A stretch of 34,671 bases of DNA, taken from positions 1-34,671 of the forward strand of contig JAJYLA010000022.1 in assembly GCA_021788115.1 (NCBI GenBank), given 5' to 3'. The DNA is from Actinomycetes bacterium. Lineage in GTDB: Bacteria > Actinomycetota > Acidimicrobiia > Acidimicrobiales > Palsa-688. This document shows, in pieces, positions 1 to 8,152 of this stretch (its first letter is position 1; each line of letters begins with the position of its first letter). The notes under the pieces were generated by a model. It ran no database searches and was not told the origin of the DNA. It saw only the letters and a list, made by a program, of their open reading frames with translations. The translations under genes were made by a program, and so were the position numbers.

Positions 1-162
1 GAGTGTGGCGGCATCGCGTACGACGCCGCCGCGGTTCCGCGCACGGCCGAAGCTTGCGTGGGCAGTCCCCTGAAAAATGTCCGCGTGGAGATTGACCGCG
101 ACGGTTCGCTCCTGGTGCGGAGTCGCGCCGTCGGCCAAACCTACTGGCCGGAACCGGAGCCG
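1..162 (+). pseudogene. Fragment of an AMP-forming acyl-CoA ligase, cut at both ends
   Basis: Frame 1 is open from the first base and reads ECGGIAYDAA, then VGSPLKNVRVEID, then DGSLLVRSRAVGQTYWPEP. This matches the segment of the ANL (acyl-CoA/aryl ligase) superfamily that runs from the Thr-Glu adenylate motif through 'GRPLPGVEVRI' to 'GELLVRSP..GYW'. These enzymes activate carboxylic acids with ATP and load them onto CoA. The family resemblance stops at about base 160. After that the same frame is antisense to the kgd gene, and the expected Asp-containing hinge and the C-terminal lid domain are absent. The 5' part lies outside the window. Either the gene is truncated by a rearrangement or the sequence is joined wrongly here. 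The substrate cannot be told. Confidence 0.6.
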
Positions 163-505
163 GCGGTGCAGCCACGGGCACCGCGACTGCCGGCGCGGCA
201 GGCGCGGGAGCCGCTGGTGCGGAGGGGCGCGACGCCCCGTCCCCTGCGGAGCCGGGCGGACGGGCGGTGCGCGCGGCTGCGTCCCCCCCGAACTCCTGTT
301 CGGCATAGACATCCTCGCCGGCAGGCAGCGTGACCTCGGGCGTCGAGGGCCGCGCGAGGTTGACGCCACCGGGGCGGTAACCCTCGAAGAAGTCTCGCCA
401 GCTCTCACTCACCGAGGCGGGGTCCGCCCGGTACTGCTCGTACATGTCGTCGACCAGCCAGGCGTTCGCGCCGAAAGCGGCCGATCCAGGCGTTTGTGTG
501 CTCAT
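160..505 (-). CDS. kgd: 5' fragment of multifunctional 2-oxoglutarate dehydrogenase/decarboxylase
   Basis: Reading from ATG at 505 the protein starts MSTQTPGSAAFGANAWLVDD and continues DMYEQYRADPASVSESWRDFFEGY. This is the conserved N-terminal E1-docking segment of actinobacterial Kgd/OdhA (usual form: FGxNEWLVEEMYxxFxxDPxSVxxxWxxFF). An Ala/Pro-rich linker follows, as in that family. Kgd acts in the TCA cycle, joining an acyltransferase (E2-like) domain to the thiamine-diphosphate E1 domain. Only about 115 codons are recognisable. The frame stays open to base 1 but loses all resemblance beyond about base 160, where an acyl-CoA ligase begins on the other strand. The ATG is preceded by GGGAG and by a TACTCT box at 521-516. 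It is divergent from the ABC-F gene across 81 bases. Confidence 0.8.
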
Positions 506-515
506 GACTCCCGCC

Positions 516-521
516 AGAGTA
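516..521 (-). promoter_or_regulatory. Putative -10 box of kgd
   Basis: TACTCT on the minus strand, ending 10 bases before the kgd ATG (505). It would give a leader of only a few bases. No clear -35 is visible. Confidence 0.35.
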
Positions 522-573
522 CGTCGCCGGCCCGTGCCTCCGAGGTCCGCGCGGCCGGCGTCCCCCGGGAGGG

Positions 574-579
574 CAGACT
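574..579 (+). promoter_or_regulatory. Putative -10 box of the ettA-like gene
   Basis: CAGACT ends 7 bases before the ATG at 587. It is a weaker match than the TANNNT boxes elsewhere in the window, but the spacing is the same and implies a leaderless transcript. Confidence 0.35.
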
Positions 580-586
580 GGGTGCC

Positions 587-2260
587 ATGGCCACCATCTT
601 CACGATGCGCGACCTGCGCCGCTTCTACCCCCCGGACCGCGAGGTGCTGCGCGGCATCAACCTGTCGTTCTTCCCGGGCGCCAAGATCGGCGTCATCGGA
701 GCGAACGGGTCCGGGAAGTCGTCGCTGCTACGCATCATGGCCGGCCTCGACGACGGCTTCACCGGCGAGGCTCGCCTCGCCCCGGGCTTCACCGTCGGCC
801 ACCTGGCGCAGGAGCCGCAGCTCGACGCGTCCAGGGACGTCGCCGGCAACGTGTCCGACGGGGTCGCCCAAGTGCGGGGGCTGCTCACCCGCTTCGACGA
901 GGTGTGCGCGGCCCTCGGCGACCCCGGCGCCGACTTCGACAAGCTCCTTGCCGAGCAGGCGCGCCTACAGGACCGCATCGAGGCAGCGGGCGCCTGGGAT
1001 CTCGACCGCAAGCTGGACATCGCCATGGACGCCCTCCGGCTGCCGCCTGCCGAGGCCGACGTGACGACCCTCTCGGGCGGCGAACGACGCCGCGTCGCGC
1101 TCTGCCGGCTTCTGCTCTCTGCCCCCGACCTCCTGCTGCTCGACGAACCGACCAACCACTTGGACGCCGAGTCGGTGGCCTGGTTGGAGCGGACGCTGCA
1201 GGCATACCCGGGCACGGTCGTCGCGGTGACCCACGACCGGTACTTCCTCGACAACGTCGCCGGGTGGATCCTCGAGCTCGACCGCGGGTTCGGGATCCCC
1301 TGGCAGGGCAACTACTCGTCGTGGCTCGAGCAGAAGCAGGCGCGTCTGGCCGCCGAGGAGAAGGCCGACCGCGCCCGCCAGCGCACCCTCGAGCGGGAGC
1401 TCGAATGGGTACGGATGTCGCCCCGGGCGCGCCAGACCAAGAGCAAGGCGCGCATCACCGCCTACCGGGAGCTGGTCGCCGAGGCGGAGGCCGCCGATCG
1501 AGGCGGCGACAGGCGCGAGATCACCATCCCTCCCGGACCCCGCCTCGGAGACCTGGTGGTCGAGGCGTCCGGTGTGGCGAAGGGCTTCGGCGACACGCTG
1601 CTGATGGAGGGCGTGTCCTTCCTGCTGCCCCCCGGGGGGATCGTCGGCGTCATCGGGCCCAACGGCGCCGGCAAGACGACCCTGTTCCGGATGATCGTGG
1701 GAAAAGACCGGCCCGACGCGGGACAGATCCGCATCGGGGACTCAGTCTCGCTCGCCTACGTCGACCAGTCCCGGGAGGGGCTCGAGCCCGGCAACACGGC
1801 TTTCGAGGAGGTGGCGGGCGGCCGGGACCGGATCGTGGTGGGGGGCCGGGAGCTGCAGGGGCGGGCGTACCTTGCCGGCTTCGGCTTCAGGGGCAGCGAC
1901 CAGCAGAAGAAGGTGGGCGAGCTGTCGGGCGGTGAACGCAACCGGGTGCAGCTGGCCAAGGTGCTGCGCTCGGGTGGCAACGTCCTGCTCCTCGACGAGC
2001 CCACCAACGACCTGGATGTGGACACGCTCCGCGCGCTGGAGGAGGCCCTCCTCGAGTTCCCCGGATGCGCCGTGGTGATCAGCCACGACCGGTGGTTCCT
2101 CGACCGGGTGGCCACCCACGTGCTCGCCTTCGAAGGCGACTCCCAGGTGCGCTGGTGGGAGGGCAACTTCAGCGACTACGAAGCCGACCGCCGCAAGCGC
2201 CTCGGCGCCGACGCCGACCAGCCGCACCGGATCCGCTACAAGCCTCTGGTGCGCGGCTGA
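587..2260 (+). CDS. ettA: ABC-F family ATPase, energy-dependent translational throttle EttA
   Basis: 557 residues, close to the 555 of E. coli EttA, with the same opening (MATIFTMRDL.., then LSFFPGAKIGVIGANGSGKS). Two ATPase domains are complete: Walker A at 38-46 (GANGSGKSS), LSGGERRR near 162 and LLLLDEPTNHLD near 183-194; then GPNGAGKTT near 357, LSGGERNR near 445 and LLLDEPTNDLD near 466. Between them lies the Arg/Lys-rich P-site tRNA-interacting motif (about 235-300). There is no transmembrane segment. Members bind the ribosomal E site and gate the first elongation step according to the ADP/ATP ratio. The ATG at 587 is chosen because the family's N-terminus begins there; the longer open frame upstream overlaps kgd. 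Related ABC-F proteins can confer antibiotic resistance, but length and N-terminus favour EttA. Confidence 0.9.
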   Translation: MATIFTMRDLRRFYPPDREVLRGINLSFFPGAKIGVIGANGSGKSSLLRIMAGLDDGFTGEARLAPGFTVGHLAQEPQLDASRDVAGNVSDGVAQVRGLLTRFDEVCAALGDPGADFDKLLAEQARLQDRIEAAGAWDLDRKLDIAMDALRLPPAEADVTTLSGGERRRVALCRLLLSAPDLLLLDEPTNHLDAESVAWLERTLQAYPGTVVAVTHDRYFLDNVAGWILELDRGFGIPWQGNYSSWLEQKQARLAAEEKADRARQRTLERELEWVRMSPRARQTKSKARITAYRELVAEAEAADRGGDRREITIPPGPRLGDLVVEASGVAKGFGDTLLMEGVSFLLPPGGIVGVIGPNGAGKTTLFRMIVGKDRPDAGQIRIGDSVSLAYVDQSREGLEPGNTAFEEVAGGRDRIVVGGRELQGRAYLAGFGFRGSDQQKKVGELSGGERNRVQLAKVLRSGGNVLLLDEPTNDLDVDTLRALEEALLEFPGCAVVISHDRWFLDRVATHVLAFEGDSQVRWWEGNFSDYEADRRKRLGADADQPHRIRYKPLVRG

Positions 2261-2297
2261 GCCGCCGTCGGACGATGTCCCCTCCCCCGGTGTCGCG

Positions 2298-3569
2298 ATG
2301 ACCGAAGGCTTCGGCGGGGAGACCGTCGATGTGGCGGTGGTGGGCGGGGGACCCGCCGGCTCCGCCGCTGCGATCACCCTCGCGCGCTCCGGCCGGAGCG
2401 TGGCCGTTCTCGACAGGGCCACCTTCCCGCGCGACAAGTGCTGCGGCGACGGCCTCACGGCGGCGGCCCTCCGCCGGCTCGAGGCACTCGGCTTCGACCC
2501 GGCGTCTGCGCCGTCGTGGGCGCCGGTGGAGGAGGCCACCGTGGTGACGCCGGGCTCCCGGGCGGTGCGCCTGCGCCTGCCCGCCGACGGCACCCTGTTC
2601 GCCGCCTCGGTCCGCCGCCTCGAGCTCGACGCGGCGCTCCTCGACGTGGCCCGCAAGGCCGGGGCCGAGGTGTACGAGGGCCACCCCGTCTCGGGGGTGG
2701 GTGCCGCCGCCGGCGGGGCCGCGGTGGTGCTCTCCGTCGACGATGAGCCGGCCCTGCGCGCCCGCTACGTCATCGCCGCCGACGGGGCGTGGTCACCGGT
2801 GCGCAAGGCTCTGGGGCTCTCCGAAGCGGGATATCTCGGCGACTGGTACGCCGGGCGTCAGTACTACCGAGGCGTCGGGCCCGCCGCCCGCGGGCTGTGG
2901 GTGTGGTTCGAGCCGGACATGCTGCCCGGTTACGCGTGGTCTTTTCCCCTCGCCGGCGGGGTGGTCAACGTCGGCTACGGAGTGGTGCGGGTCCCGGGCG
3001 GCCCGCCCGGCACCTTGAAAGGTCAGCGCGTCGACCTGCTCGGGCGACCCCGCGTCGCCGCCGTGCTCGGCCCCGATGCGGAGCCGGCGGGCCCGTGGAA
3101 GGCGTGGCCGATCCCGGCGGGCATCGGAGCGGCGACGCTGTCGGGCCTGGGCGGCCGCGTCCTTTTCGCCGGGGACGCGGCGCGCGCCTGCGACCCCATG
3201 ACCGGGGAGGGCATCGCCCAGGCTCTCGAGACCGGGGAGATGGCGGCACGGGCGGTGCTCGCCGCCGGCCCCGACCGCCCCGGCGCGGCCCATGAGAGGT
3301 ACCGCCGCCAGGTCCGCTGGGGCCTGGCGGTCGACGACAGCCTGTCGCGGTTCCTGTCACGGGTCCTGGCCCGCCGGCGCGGCGCCGACGGCTCCCTCGC
3401 GCTGGTCGACACCGCCGCGTGGTGCCGGCGCAACTTCGCGCGGTGGATGTTCGAGGACTATCCCCGCGCAGCGCTCGTCACCCCGCACCGGTGGCGCCGG
3501 CGGATGTTCACCAGCCCGGGCGCGTTCTCCTCCGACGGCGCGCACCAAGCTGGCTCGGCTAGGAGCTGA
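2298..3569 (+). CDS. Geranylgeranyl reductase family FAD-dependent oxidoreductase
   Basis: 423 residues. The N-terminal FAD-binding motif is VVGGGPAGSAAA (about 14-25), followed by the family's RATFPRDKCCGDGL segment (Cys-Gly-Asp-Gly). A mid-protein PGYAWSFPLAGG stretch matches the PxxYxWxFP motif that lines the substrate pocket. Near the C-terminus GGRVLFAGDAA..DPMTGEGI is the second FAD (GD) motif. The family reduces polyprenyl double bonds (chlorophyll side chain, archaeal lipids, menaquinone tails) or acts as a halogenase-like monooxygenase. In actinobacteria, members often act on isoprenoid quinones, but nothing nearby fixes the substrate. The start lies 37 bases after the ettA-like gene, so co-transcription is plausible. 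No convincing ribosome-binding site precedes the ATG. Confidence 0.85.
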   Translation: MTEGFGGETVDVAVVGGGPAGSAAAITLARSGRSVAVLDRATFPRDKCCGDGLTAAALRRLEALGFDPASAPSWAPVEEATVVTPGSRAVRLRLPADGTLFAASVRRLELDAALLDVARKAGAEVYEGHPVSGVGAAAGGAAVVLSVDDEPALRARYVIAADGAWSPVRKALGLSEAGYLGDWYAGRQYYRGVGPAARGLWVWFEPDMLPGYAWSFPLAGGVVNVGYGVVRVPGGPPGTLKGQRVDLLGRPRVAAVLGPDAEPAGPWKAWPIPAGIGAATLSGLGGRVLFAGDAARACDPMTGEGIAQALETGEMAARAVLAAGPDRPGAAHERYRRQVRWGLAVDDSLSRFLSRVLARRRGADGSLALVDTAAWCRRNFARWMFEDYPRAALVTPHRWRRRMFTSPGAFSSDGAHQAGSARS

Positions 3570-3574
3570 GGGGC

Positions 3575-3580
3575 TACGGT
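3575..3580 (+). promoter_or_regulatory. -10 box of the SDR gene, leaderless spacing
   Basis: TACGGT, then CACCCGC (7 bases), then ATG at 3588. The spacing puts the expected transcription start at the A of the ATG. No Shine-Dalgarno sequence lies between box and start. Confidence 0.55.
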
Positions 3581-3587
3581 CACCCGC

Positions 3588-4502
3588 ATGGCAGATGAGC
3601 TTGGTTTCGACGGCAAGGTAGCGATCGTGACGGGGGGGGCCGGCGGGCTGGGCAGGCAGCACGCCCTGCTGCTGGCCTCCCGCGGGGCGCGCGTGGTGAT
3701 CAACGACCTCGGAGGCTCCGTGTCCGGCGAGGGCACGAGCCAGGGGCCGGCGGAGTCGGTGGCCCAGGAGATACGCGACCTCGGAGGGGAGGCCGTCGCC
3801 GACACGAACTCGGTGTCGACCCCCGAAGGGGGCGCCGCGGTCGTCCAGACGGCCCTCGACGCCTTCGAGAGGGTCGACATCGTGATCAACAACGCGGGCA
3901 TCCTGCGGGACAAGACGTTCCAGAACATGACGCCGGAGCTGCTCGAGCCGGTGATAGACGTCCACCTCAAGGGCGCGTTCTACGTGACCCGTCCGGCATG
4001 GCTGGCCATGCGCGAGCAGCACTACGGGCGGATCGTGAACACGTCGTCCAACTCGGGGATCCTCGGCAACTTCGGTCAGACCAACTACGGCGCCGCCAAG
4101 ATGGGCCTCGTCGGACTGACGCGCGTCCTGGCCGCCGAGGGCGCCAAGTACAACATCAAGGTCAACGCGATCGCCCCGCTGGCCCGCACCCGGATGACCG
4201 AGGACCTCTTCGGCGACGCGGTGAAGCTGCTCGACCCCGAGTTCGTGTCGCCGATCGTGGCGTGGCTCGCGCACGAGGACGTGCCCGTCACGGGAGAGGT
4301 GTACACCGTCGGCGGCGGCCGGGTCGGCCGGTTTTTCATCGGCATGACCCGCGGCTACTACAACCCGAAGCTGACCCTCGAAGACATCCGGGACCACTTT
4401 GCCGAGATCCGCGACGAGACCGGGTACATGGTCCCGGCCGGGCCGGGCGACGAACTGGCCTTCCTCGTCAAGACCATCCAGGGGGGCGGCGTCGAGGCCT
4501 GA
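3588..4502 (+). CDS. SDR-family (3R)-hydroxyacyl-CoA dehydrogenase-like oxidoreductase
   Basis: 304 residues, a classical short-chain dehydrogenase. The nucleotide-binding motif TGGAGGLG is at 15-22 and NNAG near 103. Ser lies in NTSSNSGILGNFGQ, and catalytic Tyr167 and Lys171 are in NYGAAK. The long loop after strand 2 (INDLGGSVSGEGTS) and the C-terminal extension are typical of the dehydrogenase unit of peroxisomal multifunctional enzyme type 2 and its bacterial homologues. These oxidise (3R)-hydroxyacyl-CoA with NAD+ in beta-oxidation-like degradation of fatty acids or steroid side chains. No MaoC hydratase partner is adjacent. The start is supported by the leaderless -10 box 7 bases upstream. 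The exact substrate is inferred only at family level. Confidence 0.85.
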   Translation: MADELGFDGKVAIVTGGAGGLGRQHALLLASRGARVVINDLGGSVSGEGTSQGPAESVAQEIRDLGGEAVADTNSVSTPEGGAAVVQTALDAFERVDIVINNAGILRDKTFQNMTPELLEPVIDVHLKGAFYVTRPAWLAMREQHYGRIVNTSSNSGILGNFGQTNYGAAKMGLVGLTRVLAAEGAKYNIKVNAIAPLARTRMTEDLFGDAVKLLDPEFVSPIVAWLAHEDVPVTGEVYTVGGGRVGRFFIGMTRGYYNPKLTLEDIRDHFAEIRDETGYMVPAGPGDELAFLVKTIQGGGVEA

Positions 4503-4533
4503 GAGCTCCGGCGGGCGCGCAAGGCCTCCGGCG

Positions 4534-5076
4534 TCACGCCAGGGTGACCCGGTGGCGGCGGGACCAGCGCCTGCCGTCGGCGACCATCACCCACACCTCG
4601 CGCGCCCGGCATTGCACGGGGAGCAGGCGGGCGGCGCCGGACGCGACGCCGTCGAGCTCGACCCCCTCGCCGGCGTGTGCGATGGTCAGGTGCGGGATGA
4701 CCTCGTCGAACTCGTCCCCCCAGGGGGGCGTCCCGAAGCGTGCGGCCAGCCGCGATATCAGGCCGAGGAACAGTTCGCCCGGTTCCGGGGCGACCCAGAG
4801 GACCCTCCTGTCGAACCATTCGACGTGCGTCAGCGCGAAGTCGAACGCCTTGACGTCGGACAGCTCGCCGTCGAGCGCGGCCAGGTCGGAGTCGCCGATC
4901 GTCTCCGGCCGGAGCCACGGCACGATGAGGGTCACGTGCGCCGGCACCCCGGCGGCGGCGACCGGATCGTAGCGCCGCCGCCACCGACCGACGACGTCGT
5001 CGGCTTCGGGGACCGGCACGAGCAGGGCGCTCTGGGGGATCCCGCTGCTGACCCCGGCCCTCAGGGACGCGCCCAT
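4534..5076 (-). CDS. 2'-5' RNA ligase/2H phosphoesterase family protein
   Basis: 180 residues with the two HxT motifs that define the 2H superfamily: H47-V-T49 in AHVTLIVPWL and H129-L-T131 in PHLTIAH. Proteins of this kind (LigT/ThpR, cyclic phosphodiesterases) hydrolyse 2',3'-cyclic phosphates or act reversibly on 2'-5' linkages in RNA. The in-cell substrate of most bacterial members is unknown. The ATG at 5076 directly abuts the stop of the ATP-dependent ligase gene (TAG at 5079-5077), with no base between. The two are therefore almost certainly translated from one mRNA, which suggests a joint role in handling broken nucleic-acid ends. It converges with the SDR gene across 31 bases. Confidence 0.85.
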   Translation of the reverse strand: MGASLRAGVSSGIPQSALLVPVPEADDVVGRWRRRYDPVAAAGVPAHVTLIVPWLRPETIGDSDLAALDGELSDVKAFDFALTHVEWFDRRVLWVAPEPGELFLGLISRLAARFGTPPWGDEFDEVIPHLTIAHAGEGVELDGVASGAARLLPVQCRAREVWVMVADGRRWSRRHRVTLA

Positions 5077-6186
5077 CTACCCGCGCGCCCCGAAGACGTC
5101 GGCGAGAAGGGAGGGGACGGCCACGTCCAGCTGGTCGTAGGTGCAGCCGCGGGGGTCCCGGTCGGGGCGCCAGCGGCGGAACTGCGCCGTGTGGCGGAGG
5201 CGCCGCCCCTGCAAGTGCTCGAAGGCGGCTTCGACGACGAGGTCGGGCCGCAGCGGCTCGAAGCTCAGGTCCTTGTCCGCGTTCCAGCGGCTGACCGCCC
5301 CCGGAAGCCGGCGGGGTGGGGCGGAGGCCTGCGCGCCGGCGCCTGGCCGGGTGCCCCCGGCGGCCGCGTCGGCCCAGCGCGCCCACTCCGCCCACGGGTG
5401 CTCGGCGGGGTGCCGGTAGGCGGCGAGGTGCTCGACCAGGCGAACCCGCTCGGAGGCGGGGAACGCCCCGATCACCCCGACGTGGTGGAGCTCCCCCTCG
5501 TCGTAGAGGCCGAGCAGCAGGGAGCCGACCGCCCGGCGGTCCCCGCGGTACCAGCGGAAGCCGCCGACGACGAACTCCCCCGTCCTCTCGTGCTTGACCT
5601 TCCACATCGCCCGCTCGCCCGCCCGGTAGGTGAGGGTGGACGGCTTGGCCATCACCCCGTCGAGCCCCGCCCCCTCGAAGCGCGCGAACCAGTCCCGCGC
5701 CACGGCGGCGTTGCCGGTCAGCGGTGTCACGTGCACGGGGGGCTCGGTGTCGCCCAGCGCCGCCTCGAGGGCCTCCCGGCGCAGCGACCACGGATCCCCG
5801 CGCAGGTCCCGCTCGTCCGCCGCGAGGGCGTCGAAGGCAACGTACGACGCGGGGGTTGCGGCGGCGAGCATCGCCACGCGCGACCGGGCGGGGTGGATCC
5901 GCTGGGAGAGCGCCTCGAAGTCCAGGCCGTTCGGGCCGGCGACGACGACCTCGCCGTCGAAAACGCAGCGGGCGGGAAACTGGCGCCTCACCTCGGCCAC
6001 GACCTCGGGGAAGTAGCGGGTGAGGCTCCGCCCGTTGCGGCTGCCGAGTTCGACCTCGCTGCCGTCCCGGTAGACGATGCAGCGGAACCCGTCCCACTTG
6101 GGCTCGTACAGGAAGCCCCCCACCGGAACTTCGCGGACCAGCTTGGCGAGCATCGGCTCCACCGGCGGCATGACGGGCAGGTCCAC
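5077..6186 (-). CDS. ligC: ATP-dependent DNA ligase, LigC type
   Basis: 369 residues. The N-terminus VDLPVMPPVEPMLAK matches mycobacterial LigC. The adenylated lysine is K30 in EPKWDGFR (motif I), followed by SRNGRSLTRYFPE (motif Ia), FDGEVVV (motif III), GLDGVMAKP (motif IV) and WKVKHERTGEFVVGGF (motif V). The C-terminal OB-fold region contains LRPDLVVEAAFEHL. It joins nicked DNA using ATP and in actinobacteria serves accessory repair. No Ku, LigD or primase gene is in the window. GTG 6186 is chosen over ATG 6171 because the conserved N-terminal residues begin there and a TAGGAT box lies 8 bases upstream. It is the first gene of a two-gene unit with the 2H phosphoesterase. Confidence 0.9.
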   Translation of the reverse strand: MDLPVMPPVEPMLAKLVREVPVGGFLYEPKWDGFRCIVYRDGSEVELGSRNGRSLTRYFPEVVAEVRRQFPARCVFDGEVVVAGPNGLDFEALSQRIHPARSRVAMLAAATPASYVAFDALAADERDLRGDPWSLRREALEAALGDTEPPVHVTPLTGNAAVARDWFARFEGAGLDGVMAKPSTLTYRAGERAMWKVKHERTGEFVVGGFRWYRGDRRAVGSLLLGLYDEGELHHVGVIGAFPASERVRLVEHLAAYRHPAEHPWAEWARWADAAAGGTRPGAGAQASAPPRRLPGAVSRWNADKDLSFEPLRPDLVVEAAFEHLQGRRLRHTAQFRRWRPDRDPRGCTYDQLDVAVPSLLADVFGARG

Positions 6187-6194
6187 GCCCGATG

Positions 6195-6200
6195 ATCCTA
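6195..6200 (-). promoter_or_regulatory. -10 box of ligC, leaderless spacing
   Basis: TAGGAT on the minus strand, 8 bases before GTG 6186. The spacer CATCGGGC offers no good Shine-Dalgarno match. It lies in the 97-base gap between ligC and malQ. Confidence 0.5.
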
Positions 6201-6283
6201 CGGGTGTCGGAGGTCCAGCATGAAAGCGGGAGCACCGACCGCCGGGGCCGCCCGGTGCCGCCCCCCGGCGCCGCACGCCTCGC

Positions 6284-8122
6284 CTAGGGGGGGCGGCGGC
6301 CGAGGGCGGCGGCGAGCCCCCGGGGAAGCGGCAACGTCTCCAGCTCCTCGAGGGGCGCCGGGAGGGCCAGGCACCAGTTGGGCCATTCGTCGACGGTTCC
6401 CGGCATGTTGGGTCGCTCCTCCACGGCGAGGGCGTCGTCGAGGGTGGCGCAGACAACCAGGCAGGGAGCCGACGCCAGCTCGGCGTGGACCTTCTCGATG
6501 ACCGCGGCCGGCGGAGCGGAGCCGTCGTAGCCGGTCCAGCACAGCAGCCGGTCGCGCAGCGCGGCCGACGACTCCTCGTTCGGGTGCATGCCGGCGGCGC
6601 GCTGCGCCTCCAGGTCCGAGCCGCTGAGAACACCGGCGACGGTCGGCAGGTCGTGGGTGGTCACGGCGCCCAGCGCCTTCTCCGGCCATCCGCCGGGCCT
6701 GACCGGCTCGAACCACCACAGCCGGTAGGACAGCACATCCCGGCCGGCGAGCTCGCGGCGGGCGTCCTCCTCCACCGTCCCGAGGTCCTCTCCCACGATG
6801 AAGGAACCCGCCCTGTGCGCCTCGAGCACCAGGATGTTGAGCAAGTCCTCGTGCGGGTAGCGCACGTACCCGCCGGTCGCCGGGCTGGCGCCGGCGGGGA
6901 TCCAGAAGAGCCGGAAGAGGCCCATCACGTGGTCGACCCGCAGGCCCGCGCTGTGGCGCAGGCCCGCCCGGACGGATTCGACGAACGGCCCGTAGCCGCG
7001 GTCCCGAAGCCGCCAGGGGTCGAACGGTGCGAGCCCCCAGTCCTGGCCCTGCGTGTTGAACTCGTCCGGCGGGGCCCCCACGGTCATCCCGGGCGCGAAG
7101 GTGTCCTGCCAGATCCAGGCGTCGGCCCCCTCGGGGTCCACCCCGACGGCGAGATCCTGGACCACCCCGATCTCCGCCGCGGCAGCCGCCAGCTGGCGGT
7201 CGGCGAGCCACTGCAGCCACGCGTGGTAGCGGACGCGGGCCCCGCCGCGCGGAGAGGAGGCGAAGGCGCGCGTGCCGGACGCCGCCGGGTGGCGGCAGTC
7301 GGCCGGCCACTGCTGCCAGCGGGGACCGTGAAGCTCGCTCAGGGCGCAGAAGGTCGCGAACAGCTCCAGGGTTTCGCCCCGCTCGTACCTGTACATTGCC
7401 AGCGCCTCGTCGTCGACGCCGGCGGCGGCGACCGCCTCGAGCGCCGCGGACTTGAGCCCCCACACCCTGTCGCGGTCGATCCTCCGCTCTGCGTTGAGCG
7501 CCCGGCCCGCCGCTGCCGCCGCCTCGACGGCGGGGACCCTCTCGGCACCGGGGACGTCCTCGACGGCGATGTACAGCGGATTGGCGAAGCACCGGCTGCC
7601 GGCGAAGTACGGGCTGGCCTGCTGGGGTCCCGCCGGACGGGTCGCGTGCAGCGGGCTGATGGCGACGATCCCCGCCCCCAGGCCCGCCGACCACCGCCCG
7701 AGCCGGCGCAGATCGGCGAGATCCCCGATCCCCCAGCTCTCGCGGGACCGTGACGCGTACAGCTGGGCGGCGAAGCCCCACGCCCTGCGGCCGGGCAGCG
7801 GGCAGCGACCCGGGCTGGCGATCACCGCCAGCGCCTCCCCGGCGTCGGTGTCGAGCCGGTGGTATCCCGGGGGCAGGCCGGCGGGCAGGAGCCCCTCGAC
7901 CTGCAGGCTCGCCCCACCTTCGAGCGTCAGCCGCCCGGCGGGCAGCGAGGGCGGGGGCCCGTCGAGGCGGAAGGTGACCACCGGCCCGGCCCCGGGCGGG
8001 TCCCCCCCCGGCGCGCCCATCGCCGCGAGGATGGCCGCGGCGGTCGGCGGCGGTGTGTCGTGCCAGTGGCCCGCCGCGTCCGAGAAGCCGCCGGTCACCC
8101 CCCACGCTGCCGCGTCCGCCAC
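6284..8122 (-). CDS. malQ: 4-alpha-glucanotransferase (GH77 amylomaltase)
   Basis: 612 residues. The (beta/alpha)8 core carries the GH77 motifs, including nucleophile D397 in GLRVDHVMGLFR, acid/base E445 in IVGEDLGTV and the third carboxylate D491 in TTHDLPTV. The acceptor-loop region PDEFNTQGQDWGLAPFDP is also typical. The enzyme moves glucan segments between maltodextrins and works in glycogen and maltose metabolism in the cytoplasm. An N-terminal extension of about 140 residues precedes the core, as is usual in actinobacterial MalQ. GTG 8122 is the only plausible start: a TAG stop lies 15 bases upstream in frame, and GGAGGG sits about 8 bases before the GTG. No other glycogen gene is adjacent. 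It is divergent from the DUF72 gene across 30 bases. Confidence 0.92.
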   Translation of the reverse strand: MADAAAWGVTGGFSDAAGHWHDTPPPTAAAILAAMGAPGGDPPGAGPVVTFRLDGPPPSLPAGRLTLEGGASLQVEGLLPAGLPPGYHRLDTDAGEALAVIASPGRCPLPGRRAWGFAAQLYASRSRESWGIGDLADLRRLGRWSAGLGAGIVAISPLHATRPAGPQQASPYFAGSRCFANPLYIAVEDVPGAERVPAVEAAAAAGRALNAERRIDRDRVWGLKSAALEAVAAAGVDDEALAMYRYERGETLELFATFCALSELHGPRWQQWPADCRHPAASGTRAFASSPRGGARVRYHAWLQWLADRQLAAAAAEIGVVQDLAVGVDPEGADAWIWQDTFAPGMTVGAPPDEFNTQGQDWGLAPFDPWRLRDRGYGPFVESVRAGLRHSAGLRVDHVMGLFRLFWIPAGASPATGGYVRYPHEDLLNILVLEAHRAGSFIVGEDLGTVEEDARRELAGRDVLSYRLWWFEPVRPGGWPEKALGAVTTHDLPTVAGVLSGSDLEAQRAAGMHPNEESSAALRDRLLCWTGYDGSAPPAAVIEKVHAELASAPCLVVCATLDDALAVEERPNMPGTVDEWPNWCLALPAPLEELETLPLPRGLAAALGRRPP

Positions 8123-8138
8123 CCGGAACCCTCCCGCC

Positions 8139-8144
8139 TACGCT
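8139..8144 (+). promoter_or_regulatory. -10 box of the DUF72 gene, leaderless spacing
   Basis: TACGCT, then 8 bases, then GTG 8153. This box is the main reason to prefer GTG 8153 over the GTGs at 8210 and 8222. It overlaps the region from which malQ is transcribed on the other strand. Confidence 0.45.
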
Positions 8145-8152
8145 CGGCCCCG

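Noticed and set aside
77..586. N-terminal extension of the ABC-F open frame
   Set aside because: It overlaps the kgd fragment and is Arg-rich shadow sequence. EttA proteins begin at the residues encoded from 587.
4399..6195. Plus-strand open frame of about 600 codons opposite ligC and the 2H gene
   Set aside because: It is antisense to two genes with clear catalytic motifs, has shadow-type composition and shows no domain.
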